A stretch of 64,000 bases of DNA from Kribbella steppae (GTDB taxonomy: Bacteria; Actinomycetota; Actinomycetes; Propionibacteriales; Kribbellaceae): contig NZ_SLWN01000006.1 in NCBI RefSeq assembly GCF_004342025.1, forward strand, positions 434,001-498,000, written 5' to 3'. A model generated the notes under the pieces. It searched no databases and was not told where the DNA came from. It saw only the letters and a program-made list of their open reading frames with translations. The position numbers and the translations under genes are program-made. Positions 52,572 through 61,159 of the stretch are shown here, piece by piece (the first letter of the stretch is position 1; every line of letters begins with the position of its first letter).

Positions 52572-53281
52572 CCGACTCGCCGGGCGAACAGGCCGGCGTT
52601 CAGGAAGTCGGGCCCGAAAGCGTCTTCGCGATCAGAGCGAACCGCGCGGAGTTCGATGAGGTCGAGCGGGGCGAAGATCTCGGCGAGGTCGTCGAGTGAG
52701 AACGCCATACCGCCTTCCGTATCGCCGGTCCTGACGATCTGGTCGTCGCCCGGCGTCTCCATCCGCTCGGCCGCGAACGTGACGATCGCGAACCGCTGAC
52801 CGATCATCGGCAACACCCGTTCGAGATAGGTGACGCGACGGTGCGGAGCGATGTGGTGGAAGCAGCCGGAGTCGTAGACCAGGTCGAACTGCCCGGCCGG
52901 CAGAGGGTCACGCAGTACGTCGGCCGCAGTCAGCGTCACCGACTCCGGCATGGTCGCCCGCACCTGCTCCAGCAAGCCTGCCGCCAGGTCGATGCCCTCC
53001 ACCGTGGCGCCCTGCTCCGCGAACCACCTGCTGTTGCGTCCGGCACCACACCCGATATCCAGCACTCGGGCTCCGTCCAGGCTCCCCAGAAGGCCACGCT
53101 CGTACCAATCAACCAGCGCCTCATCCGGCAACTGAGTAGCCAGCGGATGCCCCGGCCTCGTCAGCAACTCAGCCCAGAACTCGGCTGCCGCTCCGGCCGT
53201 CCGATCCCCACGCTCACTGCCTTCCACCAGCTCGTCGAGCAGCGCGAACAACTGCTCCACGGTGTGCATACGGCCAGCCAC
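52568..53281 (-). CDS. SAM-dependent class I methyltransferase
   Basis: 237 residues from a GTG at 53281; an ATG at 53269 (MHTVEQLF) is an alternative. Rossmann core: RVLDIGCGAGRNSRWFAEQG (motif I), EGIDLAAGLLEQVR, FDLVYDSGCFHHIAPHRRVT, and a C-terminal unit with LDLIELRAVRSDREDAFGPD. Resembles thiopurine/small-molecule methyltransferases of the actinobacterial type. It starts one base after the stop of the RibD-C gene on the same strand, so it is co-transcribed with that gene and the ArsR fusion. Confidence 0.88.
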   Translation of the reverse strand: MAGRMHTVEQLFALLDELVEGSERGDRTAGAAAEFWAELLTRPGHPLATQLPDEALVDWYERGLLGSLDGARVLDIGCGAGRNSRWFAEQGATVEGIDLAAGLLEQVRATMPESVTLTAADVLRDPLPAGQFDLVYDSGCFHHIAPHRRVTYLERVLPMIGQRFAIVTFAAERMETPGDDQIVRTGDTEGGMAFSLDDLAEIFAPLDLIELRAVRSDREDAFGPDFLNAGLFARRVG

Positions 53282-53282
53282 G

Positions 53283-53882
53283 TCAGCGGACTCGGTCGTA
53301 GATGAGGGACAGCGTTCCGTGCTCGCCTGCGGTCTGGGTGGTGAGGCTCCATTGGGCGGTGGGGAGGCCGTCGTCGAAGAGGCGGGGACCGGCGCCGAGG
53401 AAGATCGGGAAGATCGTCAGGGCCAGGCGGTCGACCAGGTCGGCCGCGAGCAGGGCCTTGATGACGCTTGCGCTGGAGAGGACGAGGATGTCGCCGCTCC
53501 CGGTCGCCTTGAGGTCCGCGACCACGTCGGCAGTTGGATTGTCGACAATCGACGTACGCTCCCACGGCGCTTCGTCGAGGGTGGAGGACAGGACCACTTT
53601 GTCGGTGTCGACGAGCCACTGCGCGAATCTCTCGTCACGCGGGTCGGCGCCGTCCATGCCGATGACGGTGGGCCAGAAACCAAGGAATCCTTCGGCGTTC
53701 ACCCGCCCGAGCAGCGCGGTCGTGGCCGGTTCCCAGAGGCTGGTCAGGTGGTCGCGGGCGACGTCGGTGACGGCGTACGGCATCACCCAACTCATGTCCA
53801 GCGGGTCCGGCTTGGCGTAGTGGCCGTCGATGGACAGGCTCATGTTGGTGACGACTCTGCGGCCGTCGGTCTGCTCGCTCAC
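53283..53882 (-). CDS. RibD C-terminal-like (dihydrofolate reductase family) protein
   Basis: 199 residues from a GTG at 53882 that overlaps the stop of the ArsR-SRPBCC gene (GTGA). RRVVTNMSLSIDGHYAKPDP opens the fold; TALLGRVNAEGFLGFWP and ILVLSSASVIKALLAADLVD follow, then IFPIFLGAGPRLFDDGLP. Another stand-alone reductase-like protein of unknown substrate. It sits in a three-gene coupled unit, after the regulator-sensor fusion and before a methyltransferase. Confidence 0.9.
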   Translation of the reverse strand: MSEQTDGRRVVTNMSLSIDGHYAKPDPLDMSWVMPYAVTDVARDHLTSLWEPATTALLGRVNAEGFLGFWPTVIGMDGADPRDERFAQWLVDTDKVVLSSTLDEAPWERTSIVDNPTADVVADLKATGSGDILVLSSASVIKALLAADLVDRLALTIFPIFLGAGPRLFDDGLPTAQWSLTTQTAGEHGTLSLIYDRVR

Positions 53883-54742
53883 TTCGGGCTCCTCATATCG
53901 GTGTCGTGCTCGGTGTCGCGCTCGGCGGTGTCCGCGGCTAGGGCCGCTGCGAGCTTGTCGAGGCTCTGGCCGAAGCCGATCTCGATGCCCGCGACGGCGT
54001 CCGCGGAGTCGACTGTGCTGTTGGTAATCCGGAACTGGACGTCGAGGTCCGTACCGGTGTCGGCGGGCCGCAGGTCGAAGTCGACGCACGCGGTAAACGC
54101 GACGCCGCCGTCCGGCAGTCCGGGGGAGAGGTGATACGAGAGGTGTTCACCGGGGCGTACGTCGTCAACAGAGCCGTCCCCGCGTCCGGCCACCAGATCA
54201 GAGTCGTCGGCATCCTCGGCATCGCGGTACTCGAGGACGATCCGCCCACCCGGTCGCGCCTCGAAGACGAGCTCGGAGACGCGAAGGTCGTCGGGCGTCC
54301 ACCATCGCTCGAGCAGCGATCCTTCGGTCAGGTGCCGCCAAACCAACTCGCGGTCCGCGTCCAGCGACCGACGGAACCCGAACGTGCGTCCGTCAGCCCA
54401 CCCCGACTCCTCCGCAGCGAGGCGCTCCGCGTGGAGGCTGAGCCCGTACCGGTCGTAGGTCTCGCGTGAGCCGCCGCCCTGCTCCACGGTGTCGGCGAGC
54501 TGGGCGAGCGCAGCCGCCAGGTCCCGTAGGGGAGCGGGCTCAAGCGCATAGATTCGGCGCTGTCCGGTGCGCTGGGAGGTCACGATGCCTGCCCGCTCGA
54601 GGGTCTGCAGGTGCTTGGTCGTCTGCGGCTGCCGCGCATCCGCAAGCTGCGCGAGTACGCCGACCGACCGAGGCCGCTCTGCCAACAGCCCCACCAGCCG
54701 CCACCGAGCCGGATCCGCCAACGCGCTGAGCAATTCGTCCAT
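53879..54742 (-). CDS. ArsR-type regulator fused to an SRPBCC/AHSA1 domain
   Basis: 287 residues. Residues 1-90 are an ArsR winged helix (LLSALADPARWRLVGLLAER, VGVLAQLADARQPQTTKHLQ, TLERAGIVTSQRTGQRRIY). The remainder is an AHSA1-like SRPBCC domain (FRRSLDADRELVWRHLTEGS, LLERWWTPDDLRVSELVFEA). The hydrophobic cavity would bind a ligand that tunes DNA binding. It is coupled to a RibD-C gene and a methyltransferase gene, and divergent from grpB with an operator-like dyad between. Confidence 0.9.
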   Translation of the reverse strand: MDELLSALADPARWRLVGLLAERPRSVGVLAQLADARQPQTTKHLQTLERAGIVTSQRTGQRRIYALEPAPLRDLAAALAQLADTVEQGGGSRETYDRYGLSLHAERLAAEESGWADGRTFGFRRSLDADRELVWRHLTEGSLLERWWTPDDLRVSELVFEARPGGRIVLEYRDAEDADDSDLVAGRGDGSVDDVRPGEHLSYHLSPGLPDGGVAFTACVDFDLRPADTGTDLDVQFRITNSTVDSADAVAGIEIGFGQSLDKLAAALAADTAERDTEHDTDMRSPK

Positions 54743-54751
54743 GGACAGAAG

Positions 54752-54769
54752 TATTCACTGCACAGAATA
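54752..54769. promoter_or_regulatory. Dyad TATTC-N8-GAATA between ArsR-fusion and GrpB genes
   Basis: TATTC (54752-54756) and GAATA (54765-54769) form a perfect inverted repeat in an AT-rich gap otherwise surrounded by GC-rich DNA. The position, 10 bases before the regulator start, is ideal for an ArsR operator that autoregulates and affects the divergent gene. GAATATTC right at the right arm is itself palindromic. Confidence 0.55.
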
Positions 54770-54796
54770 TTCGCGTCAAGGAATAAGTTGGGTGGG

Positions 54797-55357
54797 ATGA
54801 TCAGCGGTGTGACTGCGGCAGAGGAACTCGTCCTGGACTACGACCCGGTCTGGAGGTCCGAGTTCCTGGAGTTGGGCAACGAGCTCCGGCGGGCGTTGGG
54901 CACGGCAGCACTGAGAATCGACCACATCGGATCGACGGCTGTTCCCGGGCTGGCCGCCAAGCCGATCGTTGACGTCCAGATCTCCGTCCCCAGCCTGGAG
55001 CCCGTTGATGGCTATCGGCCCGCCATCGAGTCCTGCGGATTCGAATGGCAAGCGGACAACCCGGAGCTGACCAAGCGCTACTTCCGGGAGGTGCCACCGC
55101 GGAAGCGCACCCACCTGCATGTCCGGCGCGGTGGGAGTTTCGATGAGCAGTTCGCGCTGCTCTTTCGCGACTACCTGCGGGCGCACCATGAGCGAGCAAC
55201 TGCGTACGCGGCGGTCAAACGCTCCGTCGCCCATCTGCTCGTCACGGATCGCTCCGCCTACGTGGATGCCAAGGGTCCGTTCATCTGGGAAATGATCAGG
55301 GAAGCGGATGAATGGGCGCAGCGGACCGGCTGGGAACCCGGCCCCAGCGACGCCTGA
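54797..55357 (+). CDS. GrpB-family (UPF0157) protein
   Basis: 186 residues from ATG at 54797. The GrpB signature IDHIGSTAVPGLAAKPIVDV is at about residues 39-58, with the nucleotidyltransferase-like fold (VDVQISVPSLEPVDGYRPAI), and YFREVPPRKRTHLHVRRGGS carries the conserved His-x-His. The family is related to kinases/nucleotidyltransferases and has no firm role. The divergent ArsR fusion may co-regulate it. Confidence 0.9.
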   Translation: MISGVTAAEELVLDYDPVWRSEFLELGNELRRALGTAALRIDHIGSTAVPGLAAKPIVDVQISVPSLEPVDGYRPAIESCGFEWQADNPELTKRYFREVPPRKRTHLHVRRGGSFDEQFALLFRDYLRAHHERATAYAAVKRSVAHLLVTDRSAYVDAKGPFIWEMIREADEWAQRTGWEPGPSDA

Positions 55358-55453
55358 CCTCACAGCTGTCGCGCGGCTCCGGAAACGGGGGAGTTGAGGG
55401 GCGGGCGACCCAGAGCCCACACCTGCGTAGCGCGGCGTGGGATTGCCGGCGCT

Positions 55454-56176
55454 CTAGCGGGGAGTCAGTACACAGAACTCGTTACCGTCGGGATCGGCCA
55501 TGACCACCCAGCTGACATCGCCCTGGCCGATGTCGAGTCGAGTCGCTCCGAGGGAGATGAGACGCTCGACCTCCGCTTGCTGATCACCGTCGGCAGGTGG
55601 CGCGAGGTCGAAATGCAGCCGGTTCTTCCCTGTCTTCGGGTCCACCGGCGGACCGCCCCAGGTAATCTTCGGACCGCCGTGCGGCGAGCGGATCGCGGTC
55701 TCCTCGTCCTGGTCCCAGACCAGCGGCCAGTCCAGAGCCTTGCTCCAGAAGTACCCGACCTCCTGCGAACCGTCGGACGCGAGCGCCCCGATGAACCCGC
55801 AGTCGGCCAGGAAGTTGTTGCCCGGCTCAATGACGCAGAACTCATTGCCTTCAGGGTCGGCGAGCACCACATGAAGCTCTTCCGGCAGCTGACCGATGTC
55901 GATGTGCTTGCCGCCGAGTTCGAGCGCCCGCGCGACCGTCTGCTGCTGCTCCTCGAGGGACTGACTCGTCAGATCGAAGTGCATCTGATTCTGACCGGTC
56001 TTCTCCTCCTGACTCGGGAGAAACCGCAGCCGGAAGCCAGTGTCATCACTCGGCAGAAGCGCGATGTCGTCGTGCGGACCGTCGGCCAACTCCCACCCCA
56101 GAACACCACCCCAGAACCGCGCCAGCCCGACCGGGTCGTGCGCATCAAACGAGAGCGCAAAAAGCTGAGAAGTCAT
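55454..56176 (-). CDS. Two-unit VOC-family protein
   Basis: 240 residues from ATG at 56176. Two glyoxalase-like units occur in tandem: FALSFDAHDPVGLARFWGGV to VVLADPEGNEFCVIEPGN (about 4-130) and CGFIGALASDGSQEVGYFWS to VMADPDGNEFCVLTPR (about 131-240). Each ends in the DPxGNEFCV pattern. The double arrangement would give two metal or ligand sites in one chain. Substrate is unknown. Confidence 0.9.
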   Translation of the reverse strand: MTSQLFALSFDAHDPVGLARFWGGVLGWELADGPHDDIALLPSDDTGFRLRFLPSQEEKTGQNQMHFDLTSQSLEEQQQTVARALELGGKHIDIGQLPEELHVVLADPEGNEFCVIEPGNNFLADCGFIGALASDGSQEVGYFWSKALDWPLVWDQDEETAIRSPHGGPKITWGGPPVDPKTGKNRLHFDLAPPADGDQQAEVERLISLGATRLDIGQGDVSWVVMADPDGNEFCVLTPR

Positions 56177-56384
56177 CCGCTCCACATCTCCGATCAGGGC
56201 ACGTCCGGCCCACGACGACTGCAACGTAAGCCGCCCAGAGCCCGCGACGCAACGCGATTAACTCGATACGCGATGCTCTAGCGGTAGCTGAGTCGCACCG
56301 CACCATCAGCAGCCGACCGTCGATCAGTGGTGGAGACTGCGTGCGACACTCGCGGACGGCGAAGGACGAGGTGATCGGAGCAAC

Positions 56385-56990
56385 ATGATGGAGCCCCCGT
56401 CAGGTCTCGTCAGTGACTTCGACTTCCATCCCGACGAACAACATGTGCGCCAGTTTCAGATCCCACCGGCAGGTGTGTTGCGCTTCGACGAGGAGGTATT
56501 CGTCAGTGAAGCCGAGTCGGGCGGGATCGTTCTTCGTCACTATGCGTTTCGCGACGAATGGTTCAAGGTCAACGTGACCATCGATCGCGCAGGGGCGGTC
56601 GTGGAGCCCGAACTCTCGCCGACGATCGTCAGATCCTTTGCTTACAACTGCGACATCGCGACGCCGATGCAGGTAGGCCCTGGAGCTGTCTATGCGACTG
56701 ATCTGTTCGTGGATGTCCTGGTTCGGGAGGACGGGGTTCGTCACGAGGTCGTCGACCTGGACGAGTTCGACCAGGCTGTAGCCGACGGGCTTGTCTCACG
56801 CAACGAAGCGAGACAAGCAAGATCCGGACTGGATCGGCTAGTTGCCCTAATCAACAGTCGTCAGTTGTTCGCATACTTGCACTCGGCTTGTCCATTCGGT
56901 CCGTCTACTGCCGAGGCGATGTTGCCGGTGTTGCAGGCCCCGTTGGACTCTGTGCCAGCTGTTCAACCTGGCCGACGACCAACCTGGTAG
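56385..56990 (+). CDS. DUF402-like protein
   Basis: 201 residues. The middle carries the DUF402-like features: LRHYAFRDEWFKVNVTIDRA, then VYATDLFVDVLVREDGVRHE and VVDLDEFDQAVADGLVSRNE, after which a helix with AR residues continues. DUF402 proteins include nucleotide phosphatases and RNA-associated members. The N-terminus is longer than usual and acidic. The assignment is by motif reading and moderate. Confidence 0.6.
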   Translation: MMEPPSGLVSDFDFHPDEQHVRQFQIPPAGVLRFDEEVFVSEAESGGIVLRHYAFRDEWFKVNVTIDRAGAVVEPELSPTIVRSFAYNCDIATPMQVGPGAVYATDLFVDVLVREDGVRHEVVDLDEFDQAVADGLVSRNEARQARSGLDRLVALINSRQLFAYLHSACPFGPSTAEAMLPVLQAPLDSVPAVQPGRRPTW

Positions 56991-57028
56991 GCGACGTACG
57001 GCGGCTTGGACATCCGTAGGATCTCGTC

Positions 57029-57625
57029 ATGGCTCTCGACTGGACGCATGCGTTCCCGGCCGCAGTTGCCGACCGCGTCGCGGATGCAGCGATCCAACTG
57101 CCGCCGGCGGACTTCGAGAATTCGGGGTTGGTGAATGCGAGCCATTCACGTCACTGGCCGGCGGTCGTCGTCGAGGGACAGACGGTCCAAGTTCCGTACC
57201 GGATGTACAACCCGACACTCACGACGCAGGCCCTGGCTGCGCTACCTGAAGCCGCTCGGCCGGTCCTGGCTTGCATGTACTCGCGCCACTCCGACGGTCG
57301 AGTTCGACAGACGGCTGCACGGGTTCTCCTCAGCTGCCGCGAGTCGTTCGTCGCGCCGTACATCGTTCAATTGCTGGGGGAGTACGTCGTACAGATCGCT
57401 CTCGACGTCGCGGATGCCATCGATGAACTTGCCGGCGCCGAGTTGCTCGCCCTGCTCGTCTCATTCGGTCGGGAGAATCCCCAGTTCATCACGCTCACAC
57501 GGGAGCGTGCCCGCAGCTACTGGTCTGAGTACTACCGACGCGACTTTCCAGCGATGCAGGACTATCCAGCGCTCGTGGCGCTCGCCGCATTGTCGACGAG
57601 TGCAGCTGAGGTCGTCGACGGTTAA
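57029..57625 (+). CDS. Hypothetical protein, unknown family
   Basis: 198 residues. The N-terminal part (ALDWTHAFPAAVADRVADAA) is mixed; the centre (CMYSRHSDGRVRQTAARVLL, CRESFVAPYIVQLLGEYVVQ) is strongly helical and reads like HEAT-type or ankyrin-free helical repeats; the end is also helical. No catalytic residues can be named. Similar proteins seem to occur only in actinobacteria, from my recollection. It is 8 bases upstream of a DinB-like frame on the same strand. Confidence 0.65.
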   Translation: MALDWTHAFPAAVADRVADAAIQLPPADFENSGLVNASHSRHWPAVVVEGQTVQVPYRMYNPTLTTQALAALPEAARPVLACMYSRHSDGRVRQTAARVLLSCRESFVAPYIVQLLGEYVVQIALDVADAIDELAGAELLALLVSFGRENPQFITLTRERARSYWSEYYRRDFPAMQDYPALVALAALSTSAAEVVDG

Positions 57626-57633
57626 GTTGTCGT

Positions 57634-58038
57634 GTGGCTTCCGATGGATGCTCCGAGTGCGGCTACAACTTCGAATGGAATCGGACGAAGCTCGTGGCGA
57701 GGTGTGACGGCTTCCCGGTGGTGTTGAAGAACATGCTGGCGGCGGATGCGGACTGCGTACGACGACGTCCGGCGGCCGAGGTCTGGGCACCTATCGAGTA
57801 CGCCGCGCACGTGGGGGAGGCCGTGGGATGGTATGCCGGTCGCATCAGGCGCGTCCTCGACGAGGATCATCCGCAGCTCGAGTCATTCGACTTCGACGCC
57901 GCAGCTGAGAAAGGCGAGTACCTCCACCGCAGCGTCAGCGAGGTTGTGGCTGACGTCCGCACGGCATATCGCGAGGTGGCCGACATCGCGCGCACGGTGA
58001 GCGGCAACCAATCGTGTCTCGGCCAGCAGGCCGGATAG
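57634..58038 (+). pseudogene. DinB-family copy, shortened
   Basis: 134 residues, normally about 170-180. The front is typical: SECGYNFEWNRTKLVARCDG and APIEYAAHVGEAVGWYAGRI with the first metal His. After VRTAYREVADIARTVSGNQS the sequence jumps to LGQQAG and stops. The usual middle segment and the terminal HExxHH helix with two further metal ligands are absent. It is therefore unlikely to bind its metal properly. The frame is otherwise clean. The next gene begins 12 bases later. Confidence 0.65.
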
Positions 58039-58049
58039 CGTGCCGTCGC

Positions 58050-58706
58050 GTGAGGCGGGATGAGGCACGGAGCATGGTGGCGGCGTTGGCTAGTGGGCGG
58101 GCACGATGGTTAGCGGAGACCGTGCCGGCGTTGCAGGCCGAGGGAGTCTGGCTGGTTGGTTCACTCGGGTCCGGAAGGGACGATGAGTGGAGTGATGTGG
58201 ACATCGTCGTTGTCGGCGGAGAGCGTGTGCTCGGCGAGACGCTGCTGACCCTCGAGATGCCGGACAACGGACCGGTCGACGGTGGGTATGTCGGGGCGAT
58301 GTACGACGTTGGGCCTCTGCCGCTGTGGGTCGACTGGTATTGGTGGCCGTCGGGCGCGCCGCTACCCCGAGAATCTCGGCTACTGGCCGGTGCCGGCACA
58401 GCTGGGAGCCTCGACCTGTCGGAGACGCTCGAGCTGGTGGGCCGAGGTCTGCCGGGGCCTGCACCGGACCCCGACGTGTTCGCCCTTGCCATGCTTCCGT
58501 TGGCGGCGAAGCACGTCGCTCGAGGCGATCTGGCGAAGGCCGCGGCGATGGCGTCGATGCTGAATGCGCCCTCCGACGTCGGAGTCGGTGCCGGGCTGTC
58601 CGTCGTACTCTCGCGGGTTGAAGGACACCAGGCAGCTTCTGATGCGGTTCGTCGCTATTTGGACGTTGTGCGGGCTGTCGCTGGACCGGGTCCTTGGAAG
58701 TGCTGA
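58050..58706 (+). CDS. Nucleotidyltransferase-like protein
   Basis: 218 residues from a GTG at 58050; a start at 58074 (ATG, GAGG at 7 bases) is also possible. The active-site strand is VWLVGSLGSGRDDEWSDVDI with GS, D-x-D, and a third acid may be WVDWYWWPSG. A helical C-terminal part contains LPLAAKHVARGDLAKAAAMA. The small MNT-like fold suggests nucleotide transfer to a small molecule or protein. It is unrelated in detail to the protein at 50123. Confidence 0.8.
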   Translation: MRRDEARSMVAALASGRARWLAETVPALQAEGVWLVGSLGSGRDDEWSDVDIVVVGGERVLGETLLTLEMPDNGPVDGGYVGAMYDVGPLPLWVDWYWWPSGAPLPRESRLLAGAGTAGSLDLSETLELVGRGLPGPAPDPDVFALAMLPLAAKHVARGDLAKAAAMASMLNAPSDVGVGAGLSVVLSRVEGHQAASDAVRRYLDVVRAVAGPGPWKC

Positions 58707-58792
58707 TGCAACTCGCCCGCTTGAACCGGCAGCGCCGGGAGTTGACGGGGGAGTGGCGTCGACTCGATGGACTCGAGGCCAGCCGCAAATAG
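58706..58792 (+). CDS. 28-residue coupled small ORF
   Basis: ATG at 58706 overlaps the TGA of the upstream nucleotidyltransferase gene (TGATG), which would allow re-initiation. The product (MQLARLNRQRRELTGEWRRL and a short tail) is basic and helical. It has no known relatives that I can name. Such overlaps also arise by chance, so this is only a candidate. Confidence 0.25.
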   Translation: MQLARLNRQRRELTGEWRRLDGLEASRK

Positions 58793-58831
58793 ACCTGCGC
58801 TTGCGGGGACGGGTGCGGCATCATCGGCGGC

Positions 58832-59917
58832 ATGAGTGATGGCCCCTACGTTCGGATGCAGGTCGAGTATCGGGGACGCCTGGGCGTCGAAGTGGGTGTC
58901 TTTGTCGCGGTCGATCATCTCCGGCGAGCGGGTCGACTGTCTCCGGCCGAAGAGACGCGCTACTTCGACATCGACGACTGGTTCAACGAGAACCTACCCA
59001 ACCCGGACTTCTACGCCGACGGGAACAGTGTCGGTGCAGTGACCTGGTTCAGGCCGCCGATCCGGCCCGACATGCAGGAGCTCATCAACGAACTGTGTGG
59101 GATTCTGACGGCCCACGGCGTTGCCTACCACCGGGTGACCTCGGACGAACCCGGCACAGTCATCTACGAAGACGAGTTCCAAGTCGGCGTGGTCCCACAC
59201 GTGCGTGGCGAGCCGACGCCACTGGCGACAGGGATCACGCTGGCGCCGACGACGGCGGGTTCCAAGCGGGCGGTCGCCGAGTCCAGCGTTCGCCACGTGC
59301 TCTTGGATGCCGACGGCGTCCTGCAAGACCTGCCCGGCGGCTGGTACGCGGCCATGGAGCCGTATCTCGGCGACAGGGCCCGTGAGTTCCTCCACAAGAC
59401 CTGGTCTGACGAGCTACCGATGCTCGCCGGCCGCGGCGACTACATGCCGGTTCTCGCGGCGACACTCCAGAACTACGGCGTGGTCACACCGGTGGCCGAC
59501 GTGTACGCCGCGGTCTGGAAGAACATCGCGATCATCGAGGAATCGATCGGGATCGTGCGAGCACTCAAGCAGAACGGATACGGCGTCCACCTGGGAACGA
59601 ACCAGGAACGCTACCGTGGCGCTCACATGCGGACAGCCCTTGGGTACGACGATCTGTTCGACGTGAGTTGTTATTCCTACGACCTCGGTGTTGCGAAACC
59701 CGACCCGGCGTTCTTCTCCCAGGCGGCGCGCCGGATCGGTGCCGACATCGAGACGATCCTGTTCATCGATGACAACGCACGCAACGTCGATGGTGCCCGG
59801 GCGGCCGGGATGCTCGCCGAGCAATGGGACTTCACGCAGGGCCACGACCTGCTGCTCGAACTCTTCTCGAAGCACGGGGTAGCCGCAACCATGACCGCCA
59901 GCAATCCGAGGCGGTAG
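58832..59917 (+). CDS. HAD hydrolase with an unusual N-terminal extension
   Basis: 361 residues. Residues about 150-350 are a HAD phosphatase: RHVLLDADGVLQDLPGG (Asp nucleophile and Asp+2), GYGVHLGTNQE, DLGVAKPDPAFFSQAARRIG (Lys) and TILFIDDNARNVDGARAAGM (acid pair). Residues 1-140 form a separate domain (VRMQVEYRGRLGVEVGVFVA, VTWFRPPIRPDMQELINELC, PGTVIYEDEFQVGVVP) that looks like a stand-alone actinobacterial protein of unknown function. The joint of the two is seldom seen. Confidence 0.85.
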   Translation: MSDGPYVRMQVEYRGRLGVEVGVFVAVDHLRRAGRLSPAEETRYFDIDDWFNENLPNPDFYADGNSVGAVTWFRPPIRPDMQELINELCGILTAHGVAYHRVTSDEPGTVIYEDEFQVGVVPHVRGEPTPLATGITLAPTTAGSKRAVAESSVRHVLLDADGVLQDLPGGWYAAMEPYLGDRAREFLHKTWSDELPMLAGRGDYMPVLAATLQNYGVVTPVADVYAAVWKNIAIIEESIGIVRALKQNGYGVHLGTNQERYRGAHMRTALGYDDLFDVSCYSYDLGVAKPDPAFFSQAARRIGADIETILFIDDNARNVDGARAAGMLAEQWDFTQGHDLLLELFSKHGVAATMTASNPRR

Positions 59918-60226
59918 TAGCGCCATCCACACCAGCCGGGTCCCTATGCGCACCTTCGTTCGAGGTCGTTGGCGAGGTGCAGAAGGGCGGGGATCATCGC
60001 GGGAATTCTCGCGGGCCGGCAGTGCACGCGCCAGCGCAGATTGGTTGATCTCGGCCACCACGCGCACGTCCGTCGTACGTTCAGGCACGGCGAATTGCCT
60101 ATCACACGGGCAGATCCCGAATGGTTTGAGCTAGCAGAACAGGGAGTAGCTGCGGGGGAGTAGCCGACTGGATCGCGGGAAAATGAGGGCGTTAGCCGCG
60201 CACCAAGGCTGTAGTGTCCTGGGTCT
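59918..60226. other. Intergenic region with no supported gene
   Basis: The + strand frame from 59969 to 60163 (MARCRRAGIIAG...PEWFELAEQGVAAGE) reads partly protein-like near its end but has no ribosome site and no family. It could be the tail of a lost gene. I see no promoter, repeat or hairpin of note. Confidence 0.3.
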
Positions 60227-61084
60227 ATGTGGAGCGAAGTACGCCCGCCGACGGCGACTCACGTCCACGACGCCTTCGGTATCGAGGTGGGCGAGCTGCG
60301 GCCGCATCCGGGCGGGTTCGAAGCGGATGCGTTCACCGACGGGCGCTGGTTCGTGAAGCTTTGGCGTCAGCAGCCCGACAGCGACGCGGCATTGGCGCTG
60401 ACCGCTGAGCTGGCGGCTCGGGGCATCCCCGTTCCTGCGGCGCAGCGAGCGCTCGACGGCTCGTACACCTCTGAGCACCATGGTCGGCGCTACGCGCTGT
60501 TCCCGTTCGTCGATGGCCGCCAGGCAACGTGGAACGACGCCGACGCCATCGCGCGGGCGATGAGCGCCGTTCACGAGATCGCAGACCTCGTCCTGCCCCG
60601 CACCGAGATAGACGAGTGGTGCATCGAGGTACTGCGCGACCGGCACGACCACCCTTGGATTGTCGACCGCCGTGGCGAGCTCATGGCCAACGTCGACCGG
60701 CTCGAAGCGGTGATCGACCGGGCCCGCGCGATCGACGTGCCGTACGTCGTGTGCCACCACGACCTGTTCCCTCACAACGTCCTCGTCGAGGACGGTCGCG
60801 TCGCGACGCTGCTCGACTGGGGTCACACGAGGCTGGCGCCGCGCGAGCACGATTTGTTCGCCGCCTTGTGCGGGCCTGACCCTGTGCGCTTCCTGCGTGC
60901 CTACGGCGCGGAGCGACTCGACCTCACCCACCTCGAGTACGCCCGGCTCGCCCGTTCGCTGCGCGACCTCGCAGTACGCATCTTCAACGAGGTCGACCTG
61001 GAGGGCGTCAACACGTGGGGCTTCGACGGGTTGCGTCGAGTCGACGCCGACCTCGCGCTCGCCCGACCATTCTGCGATCCCTGA
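60227..61084 (+). CDS. APH-family phosphotransferase
   Basis: 285 residues. Kinase motifs: WFVKLWRQ near 40 (ATP Lys), VVCHHDLFPHNVLVEDGRVA near 175-194 (catalytic HxD) and TLLDWGHTRLAPREHDLFAA near 195-214 (metal Asp). Regions before HHD are helical as in choline-kinase-like proteins. It is the third APH-like kinase in the window. It has no coupled partner; the following 240 bases carry only a doubtful ORF. Confidence 0.88.
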   Translation: MWSEVRPPTATHVHDAFGIEVGELRPHPGGFEADAFTDGRWFVKLWRQQPDSDAALALTAELAARGIPVPAAQRALDGSYTSEHHGRRYALFPFVDGRQATWNDADAIARAMSAVHEIADLVLPRTEIDEWCIEVLRDRHDHPWIVDRRGELMANVDRLEAVIDRARAIDVPYVVCHHDLFPHNVLVEDGRVATLLDWGHTRLAPREHDLFAALCGPDPVRFLRAYGAERLDLTHLEYARLARSLRDLAVRIFNEVDLEGVNTWGFDGLRRVDADLALARPFCDP

Positions 61085-61159
61085 CCAGCACAAGACTGTT
61101 GCGCGAGACGCGCTCAGCGGGGATTGGTCACGACGTCCATCAATGCCCCCGGCCGGGAC

